From positions 1 to 64,000 of the forward strand of contig NZ_BMSA01000025.1 of NCBI RefSeq assembly GCF_014648915.1: DNA of 64,000 nucleotides, given 5' to 3'. The DNA is from Streptomyces phaeofaciens. GTDB taxonomy: Bacteria > Actinomycetota > Actinomycetes > Streptomycetales > Streptomycetaceae. The position numbers and the translations under genes are program-made. This document shows, piece by piece, positions 33,144-40,841 of the stretch. Within the stretch, counting starts at the first letter, position 1, and each line of letters begins with the position of its first letter. Under the pieces are notes generated by a model, which saw only the letters and a list, made by a program, of their open reading frames with translations, did not search any database and was not told the origin of the DNA.

Positions 33144-34280
33144 GTGGATCGCAACGACGCCAGCCCTGAGCGGACTCCCGACTCAAGCCCTGACATCACG
33201 CGTGAGATCAGGGACTCCTTCCAAGCCGTGCTCGACGCTTTGGACGCCGCACGCGCCGACCTCCTGCGCGAGGAGCAGCAGGAACACGCCGAGGGCTCGT
33301 CCCGGCCCCAGGGTCGGAAGAGTCCCTCGACCGGAGATGCCCGCGGTCCCCGGCCGACCCCGTCCCCCTCCACGACCTCGGCTTCCTCCGCGTCCCGCCG
33401 GGCACTGCCGGTCAGACGTGTGCTGTCAGGCACGCAACCAGAGCGTTCCGGGCCTCACCGGCCGACTGCCGCTGAACCGCCGCCGACCGGCGGCCCGCAT
33501 CAGGCCGCCACCCCGCAGGCTGTCGTGGTGGAGACGCCAGGGTTGCCCAATGGGCTGGAGGCCGTCCCACCACCGTCGGCGGGACGGCCCCCGACGGCCG
33601 GTGGACCGGCCCCGGAGCCCGTCGCGCCGACCCTGGCTTTCCCCACTCCGGCTCCCGGGCGGGATGGCGGTCGGAGCTGGAGCCCCGGGCCGGGCACCGC
33701 TTGGTCGGACGTCGTCCCCTGTCCGGGTGTCCCGCTCGCCACCGAGCCCTCCAAGGAATCCGAGCCGTCTGTCCGCGCACGAGGAAGGAAGACCAGTGGC
33801 GGGCGCCGGCGAACGGCCGGCCTCAGGAACCTGCAAGTCACCGGAATCCTGGGGCTGGGCGCGGCTACCGGACTGGTCCTCGCCTCTTGGCTGCTGATCG
33901 ACCACGGCGCCGATACCTCCTCTTCGTCTCCCGGGCACCTCGAATCCCCACTGCCGGTGACTCCCGCGCCGAAGGACCCCTCTCCCCGGACTCCAGGGCA
34001 GATGAACGGCTCGCGGCCCGGCACGCCGGACCCACCGCTCCCCGAAATCCCGGGTACGGGCGTCCTACGCCAAGGCGACAGCGGCCACGGGGTCTACGAG
34101 TTGCAGGTACGCCTCCAGCAGATACCGGACATCTACGACCGTGGCCCGATCGACGGCCTCTACGACACGGGGGTCCGAGCGGCAGTGACCCGATTCCAGA
34201 ATCGGTACGGGGTCCGCGGCGACGAGAGCGGGGTCTACGGCGACAACACACGTCTTGCCCTCATGCGGCGGACCACATAG
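33144..34280 (+). CDS. Single-pass membrane protein with C-terminal peptidoglycan-binding domain
   Basis: This 378-residue protein has a charged N-terminus with a predicted helix (REIRDSFQAVLDALDAARADLLREEQQEHAEG), a long low-complexity Pro/Ala/Gly/Thr/Ser region (about 50-205), one transmembrane segment (VTGILGLGAATGLVLASWLLI, about 235-255), a second Pro/Ser-rich spacer, and a PG_binding_1 domain at the end (LRQGDSGHGVYELQVRLQQI... GPIDGLYDTGVRAAVTRFQNRYGV). The N-terminus should be cytoplasmic and the C-terminus extracellular, binding cell wall. GTG 33144 follows CGAGGAGGACCCG. No catalytic domain is visible. Confidence 0.85.
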   Translation: MDRNDASPERTPDSSPDITREIRDSFQAVLDALDAARADLLREEQQEHAEGSSRPQGRKSPSTGDARGPRPTPSPSTTSASSASRRALPVRRVLSGTQPERSGPHRPTAAEPPPTGGPHQAATPQAVVVETPGLPNGLEAVPPPSAGRPPTAGGPAPEPVAPTLAFPTPAPGRDGGRSWSPGPGTAWSDVVPCPGVPLATEPSKESEPSVRARGRKTSGGRRRTAGLRNLQVTGILGLGAATGLVLASWLLIDHGADTSSSSPGHLESPLPVTPAPKDPSPRTPGQMNGSRPGTPDPPLPEIPGTGVLRQGDSGHGVYELQVRLQQIPDIYDRGPIDGLYDTGVRAAVTRFQNRYGVRGDESGVYGDNTRLALMRRTT

Positions 34281-34702
34281 GGGGCCATCACATCGTCGAG
34301 TTCGCGGGCCGTCTGTCGCACGTCCAGCGTCGATCCGAGGCGGGCGCCGGTCTGGTCGGCCCGCGTGCCGGAACGGCCCGTGACGTCAGGCTCGGCGACC
34401 GCCAAGATCCTTCCGTACGCGAACGGTCAGTTGGTACTCCGGTCGTTACGACCGTCGGCCATGCCCACGGCGCGTTGGTGGCCGCGGGCCGTGCGGCGGA
34501 ACGCCGAGACGGCTCCGTGTCGGGGGTCCATGGGCCGGCGACGGGAGGCCGAGCTCGTACGATCGTGTCGCCACGGGCCCTGATGGCGCGGCCGGAAAGT
34601 CGGCGAAGCCCCGCATGCCCGTGGTTCGCCTCGTCGTCCCTGCCCGCACCCGACGCAACGCCCGCTCGATGCAGGACGCACAGACATCAGCGAAGGAGTC
34701 CC
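34281..34702. other. 422-bp intergenic region
   Basis: No gene-like frame, ribosome site or strong inverted repeat is visible. It is ordinary GC-rich intergenic DNA upstream of the ABM-domain gene. Confidence 0.45.
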
Positions 34703-35035
34703 ATGATCTTCATCACCGCCAAGTTCCGAGTCCGTCCCGAGCACGCCGACCGCTGGCCCGAGATCACCGCCGACTTCACCCGGGCCACGCGCGCCGAGCC
34801 CGGCTGCCTGTGGTTCTCCTGGTCACGCAGCGTGGAGGAGCCGCTGGAGTACGTCCTGGTCGAGGCCTTCCGCGACGAAGCGGCCGGCGTCACGCACGTG
34901 CAGTCCGCGCACTTCAAAGCTGCCCAGCAGACGCTGCCGCCCCATCTGCTCGAGACGCCGCGCATCGTGAACGCGACCCTTCCGCAGGACGACTGGTCGC
35001 TCCTCGGAGAGATGGCCGTTCCCGGAAAGAAGTAG
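34703..35035 (+). CDS. ABM-domain (antibiotic biosynthesis monooxygenase-like) protein
   Basis: This 110-residue protein fits the dimeric alpha-beta-barrel (ABM) family: MIFITAKFRVRPEHADRWPEI, ATRAEPGCLWFSWSRS, YVLVEAFRDEAAGVTHVQSAHFKAA. Members include quinol monooxygenases and heme-degrading enzymes, as well as many of unknown role. The catalytic residue set cannot be judged by eye. ATG 34703 is preceded by GAAGGAGTCCC, a good ribosome site. It stands alone, with no polyketide cluster adjacent. Confidence 0.85.
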   Translation: MIFITAKFRVRPEHADRWPEITADFTRATRAEPGCLWFSWSRSVEEPLEYVLVEAFRDEAAGVTHVQSAHFKAAQQTLPPHLLETPRIVNATLPQDDWSLLGEMAVPGKK

Positions 35036-35403
35036 CTCTCCCTCTGGACGCACCCCCACCAGGTTCAGCGAGCGGTGCGCTCACGGTAGGACCGCCGCGA
35101 CTCTCCTCCCTCAGTGGCGGCGGAAGGGTATGAGCGTCGGGCGCGGCTCGCTGGGCTGGAGGCTCTTTCGCAGGCGGGGGGGGGCCGCGCCTCACCCCTT
35201 CGAGCACTCCGCCGACCTCTGCGGCCACCCCAGCCCGGCCGCGGCATTCCCTCACTGTCAGTGGTCACCGCCTGATCCGCTGGTGTATGCGAAGCGACCC
35301 CCGGTGTTATTCAATGAGGTGTGCGGTCAGGGATCTCGGGGCCCGGTCGCACGGGTCCGAGTAACGACCCCGGCGCCGTGCCGGGGACTGCCGAGAGAGC
35401 CGC
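35036..35403. other. 368-bp upstream region of the PP2C-HATPase gene
   Basis: No gene is supported. A run of G residues (eight at about 35177) and an AT-richer segment near 35285-35325 are the only features. The latter may hold the promoter of the next gene, but no convincing -35/-10 pair was found. Confidence 0.4.
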
Positions 35404-37566
35404 ATGGACTCCACGTCGTCGTCCTCGCCCTCATCGCCGTTCGACCTGGTCAGCAGTGCCCTGGGGCGCTACGTCCGGCGCGGTGGATCGGCGGCCGCCA
35501 CCGGTCCCGCCACCACGCAGGGCGACAGCACCGCCCGCCCGCGCGTACCCGACGACCCGGCGGACAGCCGTCACGATCGGATCCTCGGCGTGGTCAACCT
35601 GGACAGGGATCTGAGGATCACCCGCTGCAATCTGGACGCCGCCGTGTTCACGGGGCTGGACGCCGTGGCCGGGAGTCCGTTCGCCGATCTCCTGCCCCCC
35701 GGGGACGTACCGACGGTCACCCGGCGATTGCGGCAGGTCCTGGAGATCGGTGAGGCGCACGTCGCCCGCATCCAGCGCCTGCGGCGCGGCGACGGGTCGG
35801 AGCTGGTGGTCTCACTGAGCATCCTGCCCGCCGCGGCGCCTCAGGAAGGCCTGACCGTCTCCGTGATCGCCATGGCCAGGAGGCTGCACCTGTACGCCGC
35901 CGAGACCGCGATCGGCACGTCGCTGGACATCGGCGAGACCGCGCAGTCGCTGGCGGAGTCCCTGCTGGCCTGGGGAGACGTGGCCGCCGTCGACCTCGAC
36001 TTCGCCGTGTGGACGGGCGAGGGAGTCAGCGAGCAGGCGCAGGGGCGTCTCCGGCTACGGCGGGCGGCACTCGTGCCGGACCGTGTGTGGCCCGAGGGGT
36101 ATGTGACTCCTGGGAACGATCTTCCCGGCGACGCGAGTCGCCTGCTGGCGCAGGCGGTACGGCGGGACGATGCCCCACAGGCCATCGTCATCCCCGACCG
36201 GGAGGCGATCGAGCGGCTGCTCGGCAGTCCGCGAGTGATCCGCGCCCTGGTGCCCGGTGACCGATCGGCGAGTGTGGCGTGCGTACCGCTGGTCCTGGAC
36301 AGCGTGCCGCCCATCGTGCTGGGCGTGGCGGAGGTCTGGCGGCGGGCGGACTCCCCGTTCCGCGACAGCGAGTTGTTCGACCTGCAAGAACTGGTGGCCA
36401 GGACCGCCCATCACGTCGACCTGGCTCGTCAGCACCAGCGCGAGCACACACAGGTGCTGGCGTTGCAGCGCCGGCTGCTGCCCCGGACGGGCGGCCACAC
36501 GGTGGAGATCGCCAGCGTCTACCAGCCCGCGACCCCCGACAGCGCGGGCGTCGGTGGCGACTGGGTGAACAGTTTTCCGCTGCCGGACGGCCGTACCGCA
36601 CTGGTGGTCGGTGATGTCGTCGGGCACGGCCTGGGAGCCGCGGCGACCATGGGCCAGCTGAGCATGGAGGCCCGCGCCCTGCTGTCCGCGGGGCTGGCTC
36701 CCGACGAGGTGCTGGAGCACTTGGACGAGACCGTGACGCTGCTGGACGACGCGGAGTCCGGACTGGCGGCCGGCTACAGCGCCCTCGGCTCTTCCTGTTG
36801 CATCGCCCTCTACGACCCGCTCAGCCACCGGGTGGCACTCTCCAGCGCCGGCCACCTCCCTCCGGTCCTGGTGCTTCCGAACGGCCGCGCGAACCCGCTG
36901 GACGTCAGCCCCCACCCCGGCCTGGGCGCCGAGTTCGCGCTGCGGGAGCCGTTCGAGGTGCACTCGTTCGACACGCCCCCGGGCTCCCTGTTCGCCCTCT
37001 ACACCGACGGACTGGTGGAGGATCCGGCCCTGTCGATCGACGAGGGGATCAGGAGGCTGGCGGACGCCTTGTCCACGGTGCACCCCTGGGACCCGCTGCC
37101 GCAGGCCGCGCGGCACGTCGTCGCCACTCTGGCGCCCGTCCGCCAGCGCGACGACGTGACCCTGCTGCTCGTCCGCATGCTCGGCTACCGCAAGGGGGAC
37201 ACCGCGACGTGGCGGCTGGCCGCCCGCAGTGACGCGCCCGCCCGCGCCCGCGCGTACGTCTCCGCGCTGCTGCGGCAGTGGCACACCAGGGGCGACACCC
37301 AGGACGACGTACCGCTGCTGGTCAGCGAGCTGGTCACGAACGCGGTGCGCTTCGCCACCGGCCCCATCACGGTACGGCTGATCAGGGCCGGTCACGGCCT
37401 GCTGTGCGAGGTGGGCGACACCGGCAACGGCAGGCCGCGGCTGAACCGGGGCGGCCTCCTCGACGACGGCGGGCGCGGCCTGCGCGTCGTGCACACGCTG
37501 ACCACCCGGTGGGGGGTGCGGTGGACGGACACCGGCAAGGTGGTCTGGGCGGAAGTCGCACGGTGA
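35404..37566 (+). CDS. PAS-GAF-PP2C (SpoIIE-type) phosphatase fused to HATPase kinase domain
   Basis: This 720-residue soluble protein has, in order, a PAS domain (about 60-155, GVVNLDRDLRITRCNLDAAVFTGLD), a GAF-like region (about 160-345), a SpoIIE-type PP2C phosphatase (about 360-590: VGGDWVNSFPLPDG, VVGDVVGHGLG, YTDGLVED, RQRDDVTLLLV) and an anti-sigma-type HATPase (about 610-720: LVSELVTNAVRFA, CEVGDTGNG, GRGLRVVHTL). Metal-binding Asp residues are kept, but the usual WYD after GGD is WVN. Such proteins control sigma factors through anti-anti-sigma proteins. No sigma or STAS gene is near. It has no transmembrane segment. ATG 35404. Confidence 0.9.
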   Translation: MDSTSSSSPSSPFDLVSSALGRYVRRGGSAAATGPATTQGDSTARPRVPDDPADSRHDRILGVVNLDRDLRITRCNLDAAVFTGLDAVAGSPFADLLPPGDVPTVTRRLRQVLEIGEAHVARIQRLRRGDGSELVVSLSILPAAAPQEGLTVSVIAMARRLHLYAAETAIGTSLDIGETAQSLAESLLAWGDVAAVDLDFAVWTGEGVSEQAQGRLRLRRAALVPDRVWPEGYVTPGNDLPGDASRLLAQAVRRDDAPQAIVIPDREAIERLLGSPRVIRALVPGDRSASVACVPLVLDSVPPIVLGVAEVWRRADSPFRDSELFDLQELVARTAHHVDLARQHQREHTQVLALQRRLLPRTGGHTVEIASVYQPATPDSAGVGGDWVNSFPLPDGRTALVVGDVVGHGLGAAATMGQLSMEARALLSAGLAPDEVLEHLDETVTLLDDAESGLAAGYSALGSSCCIALYDPLSHRVALSSAGHLPPVLVLPNGRANPLDVSPHPGLGAEFALREPFEVHSFDTPPGSLFALYTDGLVEDPALSIDEGIRRLADALSTVHPWDPLPQAARHVVATLAPVRQRDDVTLLLVRMLGYRKGDTATWRLAARSDAPARARAYVSALLRQWHTRGDTQDDVPLLVSELVTNAVRFATGPITVRLIRAGHGLLCEVGDTGNGRPRLNRGGLLDDGGRGLRVVHTLTTRWGVRWTDTGKVVWAEVAR

Positions 37567-37708
37567 CGCGGCCGGCCGGCGGGCTCAGCCGACAGGGCTC
37601 GGGCGGCGTACACCTCGGCCGACGGCATGGACGGCGCCCTCGGCGGTACCGGTGGCGTGACCGGTGATGCGGGGGCCCGTCCACCCGTAGCGGCGGCGCG
37701 GGAGCGCG

Positions 37709-38893
37709 CTACAGCCACTCCCCTTCCAGGGCGGTGGCGGTGAGGCCCGGTGCCGCCGCGTACAGCACGGCTCGACTGCCCTGCTTCTGCCCGGCGTCGT
37801 GCGCCCGCCTCAGGATGTCGAGGACGGCGGCGCCTCCGCGGTTGCCGCTGGTGTAGCTGTCCCGGCTGTACTCCAGCAGCCCCGACGGCCATGCGTCGGG
37901 CATCGTCTGCTCCATGTACTCCAGCACCCGGGTCCCGCCGGGGTGCGCGAGCAGCACGTCGGGGTGCCAGGAGTCGGGGTCGCCCTGGTAACGGACGCGC
38001 AGCCACTCCCACATCGCGGTGACGGTCTCCTGCACGGCGCGCGGCCCTCGCCGGTCCATCACGAAGTGGGTGCCGTCCGCCCGCGTCTCCAGGCGGTGCA
38101 GGTCCTGGGTGCCGGGCAGGGTGTGGTGCCAGGCGGAGTCCAGCCGCAGCACCGACTCGTGCCTCGGGCGGCCCGTGACCACCGCGGCGACCGCGGTGTC
38201 CGCGAACAGCAACCGCACGATCAGGGACTCCAGGGTGTCGTCCGCGGGCTGGTAGGTCGTGCTCAGCGCCTCCGCTATCACCACGAGGACCACCCGGTCG
38301 GGGTCCGCGGCCACGAGATCCGCCGCGAGGGCCAGGGAGCGGGTCCCCGCGACACAGGCCCACTGAGTGGCCGGCATCAGCATCACGTCCTGGCGGAGCG
38401 GAAGCCTGTTGGCGAGGGCGATGTCCAGACCCGGCAGCGCCGGGGTGGTGGAGTGACTGGTGATCAGGCAGTCGACGTCCGCGGCATCCAGGCCCGCGGC
38501 CTGGAGGGCCCCGCGCGCCGCCCGCTCCCCGTAGGACTGCACGGCCTCCCAGGCCGGCGCGGTGCGCTCCTGGACGGTCTGCGGCGCGGGTATCGCCTCG
38601 AGGGCGGCGATCACGCGGTCCACGTCCTGCTGGGTGAACCCGCCGCGTGCCAGCGCCTCTTGGGCGGGCCCGGTGCCGAGAGCCCCCAGGCCGCCGCCGT
38701 TGCCGGGCGCGACGGCGGTCTCCAGCGGCAGCATCCACCCGCGGGTCTCGATGCCCGTACTGGCCGCGATTCCCTCGATCCGCGGCGCCCACGCCGCATG
38801 CGGATGCCGGTCGCGCACCTCCGCCACGATCTGGCTGGTCTCCACGGCGTGCTCACCGTGTATCACGGCAGGAGGACAGACGTAAGCGGCCAT
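37709..38893 (-). CDS. Type III polyketide synthase
   Basis: This 394-residue enzyme carries the chalcone-synthase-like triad: Cys180 in PATQWACVAGTRSLAL, His317 in LLAHPGGTRVLEY and Asn351 in YTSGNRGGAAVLDIL. The N-terminal half (CLITSHSTTPALPGLDIALANRL) is also typical. It condenses malonyl-CoA with an acyl-CoA starter. The product (resorcinol, pyrone or naphthol) cannot be predicted by eye. ATG 38893 follows GGAAAGGTGCCCATC. There is no adjacent methyltransferase or oxidase gene on this strand, so it is a solo PKS; the ABM-domain gene at 34703 is 3 kb away on the opposite side of a signalling gene. Confidence 0.92.
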   Translation of the reverse strand: MAAYVCPPAVIHGEHAVETSQIVAEVRDRHPHAAWAPRIEGIAASTGIETRGWMLPLETAVAPGNGGGLGALGTGPAQEALARGGFTQQDVDRVIAALEAIPAPQTVQERTAPAWEAVQSYGERAARGALQAAGLDAADVDCLITSHSTTPALPGLDIALANRLPLRQDVMLMPATQWACVAGTRSLALAADLVAADPDRVVLVVIAEALSTTYQPADDTLESLIVRLLFADTAVAAVVTGRPRHESVLRLDSAWHHTLPGTQDLHRLETRADGTHFVMDRRGPRAVQETVTAMWEWLRVRYQGDPDSWHPDVLLAHPGGTRVLEYMEQTMPDAWPSGLLEYSRDSYTSGNRGGAAVLDILRRAHDAGQKQGSRAVLYAAAPGLTATALEGEWL

Positions 38894-39903
38894 GATGGGC
38901 ACCTTTCCAGGGGAGCAAGCAGGAACGTCACGAGGGCTGTGCCATGGGCGCTTTGGAGCTTCGCGCCCATGCCGATGGGCTCCGCTTCGGGAGTCGCCAT
39001 CCGTGTCGAGCATGGACGCTAAAGGGACATTTGCGCTGTGACCAAGACAACTTGGGCGTCTATTGGGTGGCGTGATACGGCACACACCAGCGAAAAAGGG
39101 TCCACACCCACCCACGTGATTTCCGTACGTCGTCGAGCGGCGGGACGCACCGCACCGGGGCCGGGGCCGATCGGCCACGTCGAGGCGTGCCGCGACGGGT
39201 ACGGCCGGCAGGCGGAGTTGGGCCTCACGTTCGGCGGAGTCCCAGCGGAGCGGGTGTGCCATCGGGACGGCGACGCGAGCGGCTGGATCACGGGCGAGTG
39301 GACCCCGGCGACGCCACCTCGCCAACTACGGGTGACAGGAAGGGAAGTACCGAGGCGGCCGGGCCGACGCATGCAGGTCTCGGCGGCTTCCGCGGTGGAG
39401 GTCCGGAAGGAGTAGCAGGTCCTGACGGTCAATCAGAGAACAGCGCGATCGGGCGACGGACTCGGCCGCCCGCCACGCGCGAATCGGTCAGGGCAGCCCC
39501 GAGGTGCGGTTCCCGATCGCACTGTCGGACCGTCAGGCCGAGCAGGCCGAGCAGGCCGAGCAGGCCGAGCAGGCCGCTGTCACAGGAGCCGTCCGGGCCG
39601 TCCGCCGTCTTGTCATGCCCTCACTCACCCGGCAAGGTCGTCCGGTCGCTCCGCCCTCCGATGTCGTGGTGCGAGCGGCCGGGCAGCCGCTGCCACCCTG
39701 CGCGAGCCCATCGAGGACGGCGCCGAGCGCGATCGGTGTGCGCGGCGTCGCCGCGGCGCACGGTGTGCGCTTCGCCCCTCGGGGCACCGCCGGAGGACGG
39801 GCGACACGACCCGCGCCCCGGAGTCCTCCGAGGCCGCTCCAGCGGTCGTATGGTTCGCGGTGATTTATGGTGACTCAAGGAGCATGCCCCTACCGGAGGT
39901 GCA
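38894..39903. other. 1-kb region without a supported gene
   Basis: Between the PKS start and the binding-protein gene no frame has convincing start, ribosome site or recognised motifs. A 125-codon frame at 39038-39415 (+) begins with GTG and has mixed composition, but I see no family. A 9-bp tandem repeat lies at 39534. The segment 39000-39130 is AT-richer and may hold the PKS promoter. Treat as intergenic with possible remnants. Confidence 0.4.
39534..39576. repeat. 9-bp tandem repeat (CAGGCCGAG)
   Basis: CAGGCCGAG is repeated four times and followed by a partial CAGGCCG, with no interruption. In one frame it would encode Gln-Ala-Glu repeats, but no gene is supported around it. It may be a site of slippage. 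Confidence 0.85.
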
Positions 39904-40785
39904 ATGATGCGCACCGCGGCAGCGATCGTCTCTCTGGCCGTCAGTGGGGCGCTCATCGTCGCGATACCGGCTTGCGACCAGGGCGGGTCGGAGTCGTCGA
40001 ACGCCCACTACGGCGACTGCCAGGTCTCGGGACACTACGGCGAGTTCCAGCTGTCGCCCGAGACGGCGGGCGCCCTCACGGTCAAGACGACCCTGCCCGC
40101 ACCCGGCTGGTGGAACGGTGACTCGCCGGACTCCGTCAGGAGCGGCTACGAGTACTGCATGGCGGCGAACATCGCCTACCGGTCCGGGCTCGACCGGGTG
40201 AAGGTGAAGAACGCACCCTTCCCGGAGGTCGTGTCCGGCCGGACCAAGGACTTCGACCTGGCCCTGGCGCAGATCACGATCACCCCGGAACGGCGCAAGG
40301 TCGCCGACTTCTCGCCGCCCTACCTCTCCTCCACCCTGGGAGTGCTGATCAGGGACGACGAGAAGATCGACGAGGACAACATCCGTGACGTCCGCATCGG
40401 CGTGGCCGAGGGCACCACGGGCGAGGAGTTCGTCAAGAACCGTCTCAAGCCGACCAAGCCCGTCACGGCGTTCTCCAACGACCCGGAGATGGTCAGGGCG
40501 CTGGAGGAGGGCCGGATCGACGCGGTCGTCCACGACACGACCATCCTGCTGGCGTATCCCCAGAAGCGGGAGGGCAGGGTGCGCATCGTGGGCCAGTACA
40601 GGACGGACCAGGGTTACGGCGCCCTGTACCCGAAGGGGTCGCCGAACCAGGGCGAGCTGGACCGGATCATCCGGCAGCTGATCGACGACGGGACGCTCGC
40701 CAAACTGTCGGCCGTCTATCTCGGGGGTGCTTTCGACCAGGACCCGGCCAAGATCCCGTACTTCACGGTCGACGACGGCTCGTGA
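39904..40785 (+). CDS. Orphan amino-acid-type solute-binding lipoprotein
   Basis: This 293-residue lipoprotein has a signal peptide with lipobox IPAC (Cys24). The mature part is a family-3 solute-binding protein: LSPETAGALTVKTTLPAPGWW, DFDLALAQITITPERRKVADFSPPYLSSTLGVLI, RIGVAEGTTGEEFV, and DAVVHDTTILLAYPQ. This family binds polar amino acids or related compounds. There is no permease or ATPase gene on either side. ATG 39904 (or 39907) follows GGAGGTGCA. The large sensor phosphatase gene lies convergently 57 bp away. A scavenger for a shared transporter, or a sensory accessory, are both possible. Confidence 0.88.
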   Translation: MMRTAAAIVSLAVSGALIVAIPACDQGGSESSNAHYGDCQVSGHYGEFQLSPETAGALTVKTTLPAPGWWNGDSPDSVRSGYEYCMAANIAYRSGLDRVKVKNAPFPEVVSGRTKDFDLALAQITITPERRKVADFSPPYLSSTLGVLIRDDEKIDEDNIRDVRIGVAEGTTGEEFVKNRLKPTKPVTAFSNDPEMVRALEEGRIDAVVHDTTILLAYPQKREGRVRIVGQYRTDQGYGALYPKGSPNQGELDRIIRQLIDDGTLAKLSAVYLGGAFDQDPAKIPYFTVDDGS

Positions 40786-40799
40786 ACGCTCCGGGCGTG

Positions 40800-40819
40800 C
40801 GCACACTCCGGGGTGTGCG
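40800..40819. terminator. Short hairpin between convergent genes
   Basis: Seven-base arms CGCACAC/GTGTGCG with a 6-nt loop lie in the 56-bp gap between the stops at 40785 and 40842. A weak terminator shared by both genes is likely. Confidence 0.45.
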
Positions 40820-40841
40820 GCTTTCCGGTGCCCGTACCGCT

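Noticed and set aside
39038..39415. 125-codon frame upstream of the PKS
   Set aside because: GTG start without ribosome site, no recognised family, mixed composition.
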